Assembly: GCF_019924045.1 (NCBI RefSeq)
Contig: NZ_JAHXBN010000010.1
Span: forward strand, 682,001-746,000
Direction of reading: 5' to 3'
Source: Dyadobacter fermentans
GTDB taxonomy: Bacteria > Bacteroidota > Bacteroidia > Cytophagales > Spirosomataceae
Length of the DNA stretch: 64,000 nucleotides
Both the position numbers and the translations under genes were made by a program. Under the pieces are notes generated by a model, which searched no databases, had not been told where the DNA came from, and worked only from the letters and a program-made list of their open reading frames with translations. This document shows positions 45,044 to 54,254 of this stretch, in pieces; position 1 is the stretch's first letter, and each line of letters starts with the position of its first letter.

Positions 45044-45063
45044 AGTTTTGTTGGAAAAAGCTT

Positions 45064-45186
45064 TAAGCAATAAGCTATAAGCTGTAAGCTTTATTTTGGT
45101 TATGTGGTAAAATAGGCGTCGATACAGTAGTGGGAGTGGCAGCTAGTTTTTCAATAGCTTATAGCCTACGGCTTATAGCTTACAGC
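45064..45186. repeat. Imperfect repeats of TAAGCTATAAGC type flanking a short spacer
   Basis: AAGCAATAAGCTATAAGCTG (from 45065) and AGCTTATAGCCTACGGCTTA (from 45156) hold several copies of TAAGCT/AGCTTA units in opposite orientation, about 60 bp apart. The pair could fold into a long hairpin between galU and the GHMP kinase gene. It resembles extragenic repeat elements rather than a defined terminator. Confidence 0.5.
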
Positions 45187-45187
45187 A

Positions 45188-46183
45188 TTAAACCACAAAC
45201 GGCCTGATCACTCGTGCGTTGAATTTCTTCAACTGGACAAATAGCTGGTTCAGCATATCATCGTCCTTGTAAATGCCGATGATGGTACCGCCGGAGCCGG
45301 CAAATTTAGCGGATGCTCCGCAGGCACGTGCCGCGTTGATCAGCTTTTTATTGGATTCGGGGACGTTGTAAATCTTGCAGCGCAGGTCGAAATTTTCATT
45401 CATCAGCGAATGCAGATCGTCGGAGCGTCCTTCCAGCAATGCGGTGCGCCCATCTTCGGCTTTTTGGGCAATCTGGCCGAGGACATCGATCACGTCCTGC
45501 TCACCCCGGTCGTAGCGTGCGCGCACGTCGTTATGTACCTTGCCTGAAACCTTGCTGAGGTTGGTATTATAAGCGACATAGAGTTTCGGCAACAACTCGG
45601 GGTTAATACGCTCGTAGCGGCCGTGACCCTGCGTCTGGATCATGGTTTTATCAAAATCCATATAAACACAACCCTCGTAGCATTGGATCACACGGTCCTG
45701 TAAACCTGCGGTAATGCCAAGCTCTTCGGTTTCGGTCACCATTACCAGTTGCGGCAATATTTCGAGGGGGATTTCAACTTTGTAAAACTGCATCAGCGCC
45801 CGGAACAATGCGACGATAATCGCACTCGAACCAGACATACCTACCTGGCGGGGGATCGAAGAGCGGTAACGGACCGTGAAATTCTTGTTCGGCAGCTTGA
45901 TGTTGTTCTCTTCGCAATAGTCCCCGAACTTTTTAATCCCGGCCTTGATGAGCGGAATACCGCCATTATACCCCAGCATATTCACTGAGTCGCGTAGATG
46001 AAAAATGCTGCGGAATGTGTTCAGATCCTGCGGCTGCGGCTCGATATGCAGCTCCGGCGACTCGTAAAGCGAGATGGACGCTCCGAAGTTTCTTACAGAT
46101 ATGGAAATCGTTTTACCGAAAAAGCCATCAGAAGGATTGCCTAAAAGCCCCGCACGGGCATAGGCGCGTGTTTCAATGATCAA
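45188..46183 (-). CDS. GHMP-family sugar kinase, glucuronokinase-like, TTG start
   Basis: 331 residues. The family phosphorylates small metabolites. It starts IETRAYARAGLLGNPSDGFF, strongly like plant glucuronokinases (family-level recall, unchecked). The ATP loop is PRQVGMSGSSAIIVAL and the C-terminal motif is SAKFAGSGGTIIGIY. No ATG precedes the first conserved residues before an in-frame stop upstream, so TTG at 46183 is the likely start. It would make a sugar-1-phosphate that GalU or another nucleotidyltransferase could activate, with the galU gene lying immediately downstream. Substrate (glucuronate or another sugar) is inferred. Confidence 0.82.
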   Translation of the reverse strand: MIIETRAYARAGLLGNPSDGFFGKTISISVRNFGASISLYESPELHIEPQPQDLNTFRSIFHLRDSVNMLGYNGGIPLIKAGIKKFGDYCEENNIKLPNKNFTVRYRSSIPRQVGMSGSSAIIVALFRALMQFYKVEIPLEILPQLVMVTETEELGITAGLQDRVIQCYEGCVYMDFDKTMIQTQGHGRYERINPELLPKLYVAYNTNLSKVSGKVHNDVRARYDRGEQDVIDVLGQIAQKAEDGRTALLEGRSDDLHSLMNENFDLRCKIYNVPESNKKLINAARACGASAKFAGSGGTIIGIYKDDDMLNQLFVQLKKFNARVIRPFVV

Positions 46184-46310
46184 TGTAAATGCGTGTTTAG
46201 CCGGAAGTAATAACTATCTGGACGATAAAATACCATTTTGCCCTTATAAGAAGCTATTTCGGAATTTTACCCAATGCGGCTTGAAATCTATGAATGAACG
46301 GCCTGGAAAC

Positions 46311-46343
46311 AAAAAAAGCGCGGATAAAAATATCCACGCTTTT
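46311..46343 (-). terminator. Terminator of the yceI-like gene
   Basis: AAAAGCGCGGAT (46314-46325) pairs with ATCCACGCTTTT (46332-46343) with one G-U wobble. The minus strand continues TTTTTTTG. It lies 25 bp after the stop. Confidence 0.8.
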
Positions 46344-46367
46344 AGTAAGAGGAACGGTTTATTAATA

Positions 46368-46895
46368 TTATTGCTTCACGACCTGAACGTTCGCGATCAG
46401 TTTTACTTCGTCACCTACAACCACACCACCTGCTTCGGTTACTGCGCTCCAAGCCAGACCAAAGTCCTTACGGTTGATTTTGCCGTTGATCTCAAAACCC
46501 GATTTGTTGTTGCCATAGAAGTCGGTCATGTTACCACCGAATTCCGCTGCGAAATCAACCGTCTTGGTTACGCCCTTCACAGTCAGTTCGCCTGTCAGGT
46601 TGTAGTTATCACCGCTTTTCTTAGCCAGTTTACCTGTGAACGACAGTTTTGGGTGGTTCTCAGCGTCGAAGAAATCAGCTGATTTCAGGTGCTGGTCACG
46701 TTGTTCTTGTTTGGTATCTATGCTTTCTACATCAGCAGAAAAATGGACGGTAGCACCGTCGAAGTCATCACTAGTTGTTTCAACACCGCCTTCGAAGCTG
46801 TTGAATGCGCCAGTTACCGTTGAGATCACAAGGTGTTTCACTTTGAACTGGATTTCTGAATGTGTTGGGTCGATTACCCATTTAGTAGTAGCCAT
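46368..46895 (-). CDS. YceI-family lipid-binding-like protein
   Basis: 175 residues, normal length. It has the YceI lipocalin-like beta-barrel pattern with WVIDPTHSEIQFKVKHLVIS at the start, VHFSADVESIDTKQEQRDQHLKS-type middle, and SFTGKLAKKSG, GFEINGKINRKDFGL near the end. No signal peptide, so it is probably cytoplasmic, unlike E. coli YceI. The family binds isoprenoid-like lipids. It is monocistronic with its own terminator and a 12-bp palindrome upstream. Confidence 0.9.
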   Translation of the reverse strand: MATTKWVIDPTHSEIQFKVKHLVISTVTGAFNSFEGGVETTSDDFDGATVHFSADVESIDTKQEQRDQHLKSADFFDAENHPKLSFTGKLAKKSGDNYNLTGELTVKGVTKTVDFAAEFGGNMTDFYGNNKSGFEINGKINRKDFGLAWSAVTEAGGVVVGDEVKLIANVQVVKQ

Positions 46896-46926
46896 TGCCT
46901 TTGTTATTTAAGTGTATTGACATTTA

Positions 46927-46938
46927 ATGTATATACAT
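46927..46938. promoter_or_regulatory. Perfect 12-bp palindrome upstream of the yceI-like gene
   Basis: ATGTATATACAT is a perfect palindrome 32 bp before the ATG. No clear TAnnTTTG box is found nearby, so it may be an operator or chance in AT-rich sequence. Confidence 0.3.
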
Positions 46939-46968
46939 CTAATTGTGAAGTTTAGTTTCAATTGCATA

Positions 46969-47001
46969 AAAAAAATCCCGAAAAAATTATTCCGGGATTT
47001 T
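46969..47001 (-). terminator. Terminator of the LolA-like gene
   Basis: AAAATCCCG (46972-46980) pairs with CGGGATTTT (46993-47001) around a 12-base AT-rich loop, followed on the minus strand by T-rich sequence. Confidence 0.75.
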
Positions 47002-47021
47002 GTAAAGTGCTTTTGGAGCGC

Positions 47022-47753
47022 CTATTGGGGCATTTCGAAAATTTTGGGGTCGATTTTGGGGTTCACTTCGAGCGATGTGATTTTAAGCCCCATCTTCGTT
47101 CCGGGCATCGCCGAGGTAGTCACTTCCGAAGTAAACGGGTAGTAAATGCCATCCACCGCACGGAAATCCGATTGCACGTTTTCTGACATGATATCTTGTC
47201 CGTTCATCGACGTTTGGGCAACAATTTTCAGAATGTAGAACGTATCTTTGGAAATATAGTTGATCCTGCGGACACCGTTTGGTAAAGTCATGGTTACCTT
47301 GTACACCTTAGCGCCCGCAAGGTCTTCTTCACCGTCGAGGGTCAGTTTATAACCTTTCTCCTTGTAATTGTAGAGGCCGGTGAGGTCGGTTTCATTTGCC
47401 AGCGATTTCACCGCATCCTCGGGTAAGGCGGTCGGTTTGGTATTGCCGGCCATGGGGTTGATCGTCCAGCCGGTAGCGCCGTTCACCGCCTGCACGACGG
47501 TCATTCCCTGTACCGTCGATTCGCTTCTGAAACCTTTGTTCTGCACGATGATCGTCGTTATGGGGACCTTCATATTCATAATGTCCATTTCAGCCGAGAT
47601 CTTCATGCTTTGCAACTGGCCCAGCTTCGCGCCGCCCATGGCTTTCACGTGTTTGGCTACAATATCGTCAAGGCTCTGCGCACTGACAGTAGCGCCCACG
47701 CAAGTGATGATCAGGAATGCGAGTAGTTTAAAAAGGCTTTTGGAATGTTGCAT
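47022..47753 (-). CDS. Exported LolA/LppX-fold protein
   Basis: 243 residues from ATG 47753 (MQHSKSLFKLLAFLIITCVG), with signal peptide cleaved near VSAQ. An upstream start would add thirteen unlikely residues before the signal. The mature part begins LDDIVAKHVKAMGGAKLGQL, a helix common in LolA-like outer-membrane-lipid carriers, followed by alternating strands. Similar Bacteroidota proteins are annotated as outer-membrane lipoprotein-sorting or DUF4292-type. It lacks a lipobox, so it is soluble in the periplasm. Cargo unknown. It precedes a strong terminator. Confidence 0.78.
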   Translation of the reverse strand: MQHSKSLFKLLAFLIITCVGATVSAQSLDDIVAKHVKAMGGAKLGQLQSMKISAEMDIMNMKVPITTIIVQNKGFRSESTVQGMTVVQAVNGATGWTINPMAGNTKPTALPEDAVKSLANETDLTGLYNYKEKGYKLTLDGEEDLAGAKVYKVTMTLPNGVRRINYISKDTFYILKIVAQTSMNGQDIMSENVQSDFRAVDGIYYPFTSEVTTSAMPGTKMGLKITSLEVNPKIDPKIFEMPQ

Positions 47754-47766
47754 ATGGTGTGGTTGG

Positions 47767-48108
47767 TTAAGACAAAACTTCGATTCTATCACGATAAACT
47801 GTCACTAGCTTGTGTTCTTTACTGAGCGTGGCAATATTATGCCAATTCTTGTATAAAACTTCAAAAAGTTCTGACGCTTTGATATTGCCGAGTCGGAAAT
47901 GAATGATTCGGGGCGGAGGTTCACTGGTGCTTATGCGGATAGAGAAATCAGCGTCGCGGGTGACAATGGTGAGATGGTTTTCACGCGCATAATCCCAGAT
48001 TTGGGAATCTAACCATTCGTCGTCCAAGTCTTTCTGATGCACGAATTCCGCGCCATTCCACAGCGAGCAGTAGTAGGGCAGATTTACGTCAATCAGATAT
48101 TCGCGCAT
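47767..48108 (-). CDS. DUF5615/VapC45-like PIN-domain protein
   Basis: 113 residues from ATG 48108 (MREYLIDVNLPYYCSLWN); a longer frame upstream is not family-like. PIN-like acidic residues sit in YLIDVNLPYY and TIVTRDADFSIR, and PPPRIIHFRLGN is typical of DUF5615. It is probably a ribonuclease toxin or a regulator, and it is paired with DUF433 one base upstream (TAATATG). It is the intact counterpart of the broken gene at 35799-36135; the two share most of their core. Active toxicity is inferred, not visible. Confidence 0.85.
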   Translation of the reverse strand: MREYLIDVNLPYYCSLWNGAEFVHQKDLDDEWLDSQIWDYARENHLTIVTRDADFSIRISTSEPPPRIIHFRLGNIKASELFEVLYKNWHNIATLSKEHKLVTVYRDRIEVLS

Positions 48109-48109
48109 A

Positions 48110-48346
48110 TTAGGCTGCGGTTGGATAGCTGGCAAAATTCCTTCCCGCCATTTGGGCTGCGAAATGCAGGCATGCATCTATGTCCGCATCTTCAAGCGAT
48201 GGGAATTGATACAAGATAGTGTTCCGGTCATCGCCGCCTGCGAGGTGCTCTAATATCGTTTGCACGGTAATCCTTTTATTCCTGATGGTTGGTTTTCCAT
48301 TACATAAATCAGGATTAACCGTAATTCTCTCAATCAAGTCAGCCAT
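48110..48346 (-). CDS. DUF433 antitoxin-like protein
   Basis: 78 residues with the core NPDLCNGKPTIRNKRITVQT and FPSLEDADIDACLHFAAQ, closely matching the copy at 36125-36370. Its TAA lies one base before the PIN-like start, the usual antitoxin-first order. It probably represses its own transcription and binds the PIN-like protein, as VapB45-type proteins do. No clean promoter is visible upstream; the atpG terminator lies 40 bp away. Confidence 0.85.
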   Translation of the reverse strand: MADLIERITVNPDLCNGKPTIRNKRITVQTILEHLAGGDDRNTILYQFPSLEDADIDACLHFAAQMAGRNFASYPTAA

Positions 48347-48385
48347 ATTCTATTTATTTTAATGACACACGACATTAGTAAATAA

Positions 48386-48422
48386 ACAAAAAAACGGCCG
48401 GATTGTTGCAATCCGGCCGTTT
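48386..48422 (-). terminator. Terminator of atpG
   Basis: AAACGGCCGGATT (48392-48404) and AATCCGGCCGTTT (48410-48422) pair perfectly with a 5-base loop. The minus strand then reads TTTTGTTTATTT. Confidence 0.92.
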
Positions 48423-48443
48423 GGAATATGGGTTGAGGTCACC

Positions 48444-49328
48444 TTAGTTTTTCAATGCTTCGGCACCACCTACGATTTCGAGGATTTCCTTCGTAATCGC
48501 TGCCTGACGCGTACGGTTGTACACGAGGCGCAGGTCTTTCAAAAGCTCCTGGGCGTTTTCCGTTGCTTTGTCCATCGCTGTCATACGTGCTCCCTGCTCC
48601 GATGCGTTGGATTCGAGAACGGCGCGGTATAACTGGATTTTCAGCGACTTAGGGATCAGTTCCGCAAGGATTTCTTCCTCCGCTGGTTCGAAAATATAGT
48701 TAACCTCGGTCTTTTTCGACTTGGTCGATTTGTTTTCAGCTACGATCGGCAAATACGGATCGGTATGGATGATTTGTGTAGCCACGTTTTTAAACTCGTT
48801 GTACACGATATCCACCGCGTCGTAACGGCCTTCCGAGAAATCTTTCATGATTTCTTCGGCTGCGCTTTTCACATTTACAAAGCTCAAACGGCCGAAAAGG
48901 TCGGTGTAAGCAGTGTTTACAGTGAATCCGCGGCGTACGAGCGTTTCTGCTCCTTTTTTACCGATGGCAAAAATCTCTACATTTCCTTTTGCCGCCTGGG
49001 CCGCATATTTCGACTCGATCAGCTGGATTGTAGCTTTGATAATATTGGTATTGAATGCTCCGCACAATCCACGGTCGGAAGTGACGACTACGATCAGCAC
49101 CTTCTCAACCGGGCGAACGGCTTTCAATGGGCTGTCGGCAGCGCTTTCCGATCCTGACGAAACTGTCAGAAGCATTTCACCAAGCTTCTGTGCGTAGGGG
49201 CGCATCTGAAGAATGCTGTCCTGTGCACGACGCAGCTTGGCTGCCGCCACCATTTTCATGGCTTTGGTGATTTGCTGTGTGGAATTAACCGAAACGATAC
49301 GGTTACGTACTTCTTTTAAGCTTGCCAT
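48444..49328 (-). CDS. atpG: ATP synthase F1 gamma subunit
   Basis: 294 residues. The central stalk subunit of F1-ATPase. N-terminal coiled coil MASLKEVRNRIVSVNSTQQI with ITKAMKMVAAAKLRRAQD, and the C-terminal MDKATENAQELLKDLRLVYN RTRQAAITKEILEI, together form the rotor. It follows atpA by 90 bp, with a hairpin between them. No delta, b, c, a, beta or epsilon subunit genes lie within the window. Cytoplasmic face of the inner membrane. Confidence 0.96.
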   Translation of the reverse strand: MASLKEVRNRIVSVNSTQQITKAMKMVAAAKLRRAQDSILQMRPYAQKLGEMLLTVSSGSESAADSPLKAVRPVEKVLIVVVTSDRGLCGAFNTNIIKATIQLIESKYAAQAAKGNVEIFAIGKKGAETLVRRGFTVNTAYTDLFGRLSFVNVKSAAEEIMKDFSEGRYDAVDIVYNEFKNVATQIIHTDPYLPIVAENKSTKSKKTEVNYIFEPAEEEILAELIPKSLKIQLYRAVLESNASEQGARMTAMDKATENAQELLKDLRLVYNRTRQAAITKEILEIVGGAEALKN

Positions 49329-49377
49329 TTTCTGGGTGTTTTAAGCGATCCGGTGATCCTATTATATATGTACTAGG

Positions 49378-49414
49378 AAAATGCCGGAACGGGTTACGCT
49401 CCGGCATTTTTACC
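49378..49414 (-). terminator. Hairpin between atpA and atpG
   Basis: AAAATGCCGGA (49378-49388) and TCCGGCATTTT (49400-49410) pair perfectly with an 11-base loop. The T-run on the minus strand is short (TTTTCC), so it may act as a partial terminator that lowers atpG expression or as an mRNA-stability hairpin. Confidence 0.65.
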
Positions 49415-49418
49415 GGTG

Positions 49419-50996
<1,578 letters not shown>

Positions 50997-51047
50997 AGTA
51001 TAATTGACTTATTTAGAGTATAGTAGTAAGTTTTCTGAAAACTGCCG

Positions 51048-51055
51048 CAAAGGTA
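51048..51055 (-). promoter_or_regulatory. Candidate -7 box for atpA
   Basis: Minus-strand TACCTTTG followed by CGGC matches the Bacteroidota consensus, 52 bp upstream of atpA. The -33 element is weak. The 289-bp divergent gap has no other feature except a second, less likely box (TAAATTTG) near 51152. Confidence 0.45.
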
Positions 51056-51285
51056 GAGTTTTATTTTGGTAAAAACAGAATGATTTAACTAAAACCTGCG
51101 ATATAAAATTAGATTTTTCCAAGGATGGGGGCGGAAGGGTGTCGCCGGACGCAAATTTACCGTTTATCAGCTTCTAATAACATTTTTAAAACTTTTTTAG
51201 GTACTGATTGTGTTTTTGTTGTAATTGAGATCGTTAATAACACTTATCTAATAAATTCTAATCTTTTCGACCGTCTTTCAGTATA

Positions 51286-52044
51286 ATGTACAAATTAGAA
51301 AAAACCATTTTAGCAGCCCTGGCATTTGGAGTATTGGCAACCGCGGAAGGCAACGCACAGACTATCAAGAAAACAACAAAACCCGCCGCAACTGTAAAGA
51401 AATCAGCGGCAACACCTGCAAAAACAACAGCAGCTCCTGCAACATTGAAAACAACAGCCGACTCTTTGTCTGCGGCAATAGGGGTGAGCTTCGCAAATTC
51501 GATATCGTCACAGGGAATTAAGGACCTGAACGCCGACCTGCTTACACAAACAGTAAAAGCAGCTTTGAAAGGCGAAAAAACTGCATTTACATCGGATGAG
51601 GCGAATATGTTTATCCAGGGGTACTTCACCAAGATGATGGAAGAGAAAGGAGCAGTAGTGCGCAAGGAAGGGGAGAAGTTTTTGGAAGAAAACAAGAAGA
51701 AGGAAGGCGTAGTGACCACTGAAAGCGGTCTGCAATATCAGATTATCAAGAATGGCGACGGTCCTAAGCCGGCAGCAACAGATAAAGTGAAAACACACTA
51801 CCACGGTACATTGACCAATGGAACGGTTTTTGACAGCTCGGTCGACAGAGGCGAGCCCGTTGAGTTCCCGGTCAATGGTGTGATCAAAGGATGGACCGAG
51901 GCGCTTCAGTTAATGCCTGTCGGATCGAAATGGAAGCTTTTTATTCCATATCAGCTGGCTTACGGTGAGCGTGCGGCAGGACCTCAGATACCGGCTTATT
52001 CGGCCCTCGTATTTGAGGTTGAATTATTGGAAATCGTAAAATAG
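51286..52044 (+). CDS. FKBP-type peptidyl-prolyl cis-trans isomerase, exported
   Basis: 252 residues. A signal peptide (LAALAFGVLATAEGNAQ) is followed by a Lys/Ala/Thr-rich linker, then an N-terminal FKBP dimerisation domain (ADSLSAAIGVSFANSIS) and a C-terminal FKBP domain (GLQYQIIKNGDGPKPAATD, VFDSSVDRGEPVEFPVNGVI, IPYQLAYGERAAGPQIPAYS, LVFEVELL). Similar to Mip/FkpA. It helps proteins fold in the periplasm. The linker is low complexity. It is 11 bp upstream of the Prc-like protease, so folding and degradation of exported proteins are co-regulated here. Confidence 0.92.
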   Translation: MYKLEKTILAALAFGVLATAEGNAQTIKKTTKPAATVKKSAATPAKTTAAPATLKTTADSLSAAIGVSFANSISSQGIKDLNADLLTQTVKAALKGEKTAFTSDEANMFIQGYFTKMMEEKGAVVRKEGEKFLEENKKKEGVVTTESGLQYQIIKNGDGPKPAATDKVKTHYHGTLTNGTVFDSSVDRGEPVEFPVNGVIKGWTEALQLMPVGSKWKLFIPYQLAYGERAAGPQIPAYSALVFEVELLEIVK

Positions 52045-52055
52045 CAAACGTGCAA

Positions 52056-54179
52056 ATGAAAAAGTATCTTATCACTCTTATTCCGGTTGTGTTGCTGGGT
52101 TGGCAGCGGGGCCCTGTTCAGGAACGAGTGGGGGTGACGGCACCTACGGCCGCCTCCATGGATGAAGATATCAAGCCGATTCCGGCGCAATACAAAGCGG
52201 AGGAGCTGACGACGAGGATCTTATCCAGCTATCATTACAGAAAGACGAAGCTGAATGATTCTCTTTCGGTGGCGATTTTTGATAAGTACATCGACGCGAT
52301 CGACCATGGTAAGCTCTATTACCTGGCCTCCGACCTTGCGGATTTCGAGCAGTATAAGAACTCTTTCGACGACTATTTGCAAAAAAGAGAGCTGGATGTC
52401 CCTTTCCAGATGTATAACGTTTTCAGAAAACGCTATAAAGAAAGAAGCGAGTATATCCAGACATTGCTGAAAGAACCAAAACCTTTCGATTTCAACCAGG
52501 ACGAGTCCATGAACACCGACCGCGATAAGGCGGCATGGGCTAAAAATACCGACGAGCTGAACGACACCTGGCGTAAATACCTGAAAAGCGAGGCATTAGA
52601 CCTCAAACTGTCGGGTAAAGCGGACACTGCGGTGATCAGCACCTTGCGCGACCGCTACAAAAGCCGTGACCGCGCGTTGGGCCGCATTCGTACGGAACAG
52701 GTATTCCAGATGTTCATGAACGCTTATTCCGAGTCGCTCGACCCGCATACGAGCTACATGGCACCTACTTCGGCTGATCGCTTTAAACAGGAAATGAGCC
52801 AGTCGCTGGAAGGTATCGGTGCATTGCTTCGTGAGGAAGATAATTATATCAAAATCGTGGAGGTAATCCCTGGCGGGCCGGCATTCAAGGGAAAACAGCT
52901 TAAAAAGGAAGATAAGATCGTAGCCGTAGCACAGGGCGACGAAGGCAAATTTGTGGATATTGTCGGCTGGTTTGTGGACGATGCCGTCAAACTGATCAAG
53001 GGTCCTAAATCGACCGTGGTGCGTTTGCAGATCATCTCTGCCGATGCATTACCGGGTACGCCGCCTAAGGAATACCGCCTGGTTCGTGAGAAAATCAAAC
53101 TCGAAGAGCAGCGTGCGAAGAGCGAAATCGTATCCATTAATAATGGTAATAAAGATTTCAAAATCGGTGTGATCGACATCCCGTTGTTCTACCGCGACTT
53201 CGAAGGCGCGCAGCACCGTGAAAAAGAGTTTTCAAGCACTACCCGCGACGTTCAGAAATTGATCACCGATTTGCAGGCGTCGAATGTGGACGGTATCGTA
53301 ATCGACCTTCGTAACAATGGCGGCGGTTCGTTGACCGAGGCGGTTTCGCTGACCGGCTTGTTCATTAACCGTGGACCGGTGGTTCAGGTGAAAGAGAGCC
53401 AAGGCGAAATCGAAGTACAGTCCGACAACGACCCAAGCATCGCTTACGATGGACCGCTTGCCGTAATGGTGAACCGTTTCAGCGCATCGGCATCCGAAAT
53501 CTTTGCAGCGGCGATTCAGGACTACAAACGTGGCCTCATCGTCGGCGAGCAGACTTACGGAAAAGGAACTGTTCAAACACTGATCGATCTGAACCAGTGG
53601 GTACCGAAAGAGCAGGACCAGCTTGGGCAAGTGAAACTGACCGTTGCGAAATTCTACCGCATTAATGGCAGCAGCACCCAGCTGAAAGGCGTAACGCCTG
53701 ATTTGGAACTGCCGACGGCATTCAAAGTGAATGAATACGGAGAAGGCTCACAGCCAAGCGCATTGCCTTGGGATCAAATCGCTTCTTCTCGCTATGAAGT
53801 AACGAGCAATATCAATCCGAAGATCGTGGAGCAGCTCCGTGATAAATATAAGCACCGCCTCAAAACCGACGAGGAACTGAAAACGCTTGTAAAAACGCTG
53901 AATGACTTCAAAGAAGCACGCGAGAACAAAATCGTTTCATTGCAGGAATCCAAACGTAAAGCGGAACGCGACGAAGCCGAGAAGAAACGCGCGGCTATGA
54001 AACAACTAGGTGAGGATAATGTAGACGAGGATGAGGACGAAGCAGACTCGAAAGTAGCTGAGGCTCCCAAGGATGTGAAGAAGAAAAAGGATATTTATCT
54101 TACCGAAACTGGCAGAATGCTGGCGGATCTGATCGTGATTTCGAAAGAGCCGAGCCTGGCAGGGACTAAGAAGAAATAG
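52056..54179 (+). CDS. Tail-specific protease (Prc/CtpA family, S41)
   Basis: 707 residues from ATG 52056. It has a signal-like N-terminus, a PDZ domain around 250-330 (GIGALLREEDNYIKIVEVIP, GGPAFKGKQLKKEDKIVAVA), and an S41 catalytic core with Ser478 in RFSASASEIF and Lys503 in GKGTVQ. The helical region after it (KRKAERDEAEKKRAAMKQLG) and an acidic stretch before the end match E. coli Prc rather than the shorter CtpA. It cleaves exported proteins from the C-terminus in the periplasm. Its size and a C-terminal DUF3340-like part support the Prc class. Confidence 0.9.
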   Translation: MKKYLITLIPVVLLGWQRGPVQERVGVTAPTAASMDEDIKPIPAQYKAEELTTRILSSYHYRKTKLNDSLSVAIFDKYIDAIDHGKLYYLASDLADFEQYKNSFDDYLQKRELDVPFQMYNVFRKRYKERSEYIQTLLKEPKPFDFNQDESMNTDRDKAAWAKNTDELNDTWRKYLKSEALDLKLSGKADTAVISTLRDRYKSRDRALGRIRTEQVFQMFMNAYSESLDPHTSYMAPTSADRFKQEMSQSLEGIGALLREEDNYIKIVEVIPGGPAFKGKQLKKEDKIVAVAQGDEGKFVDIVGWFVDDAVKLIKGPKSTVVRLQIISADALPGTPPKEYRLVREKIKLEEQRAKSEIVSINNGNKDFKIGVIDIPLFYRDFEGAQHREKEFSSTTRDVQKLITDLQASNVDGIVIDLRNNGGGSLTEAVSLTGLFINRGPVVQVKESQGEIEVQSDNDPSIAYDGPLAVMVNRFSASASEIFAAAIQDYKRGLIVGEQTYGKGTVQTLIDLNQWVPKEQDQLGQVKLTVAKFYRINGSSTQLKGVTPDLELPTAFKVNEYGEGSQPSALPWDQIASSRYEVTSNINPKIVEQLRDKYKHRLKTDEELKTLVKTLNDFKEARENKIVSLQESKRKAERDEAEKKRAAMKQLGEDNVDEDEDEADSKVAEAPKDVKKKKDIYLTETGRMLADLIVISKEPSLAGTKKK

Positions 54180-54200
54180 TATTCGAAATGTTTATAATGA

Positions 54201-54235
54201 AAAGAGCACGGGTCGTGAGATCCGTGCTCTTTTTA
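54201..54235 (+). terminator. Terminator of the FKBP-protease operon
   Basis: AAAGAGCACGG (54201-54211) pairs with CCGTGCTCTTT (54222-54232), 10-base loop, followed by TTAT. Confidence 0.85.
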
Positions 54236-54254
54236 TATGGGTTGATAATGGTAC

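Noticed and set aside
45064..45186. A tRNA or structured RNA gene
   Set aside because: The repeats lack a cloverleaf or T-loop pattern and the pairing is not consistent with tRNA.
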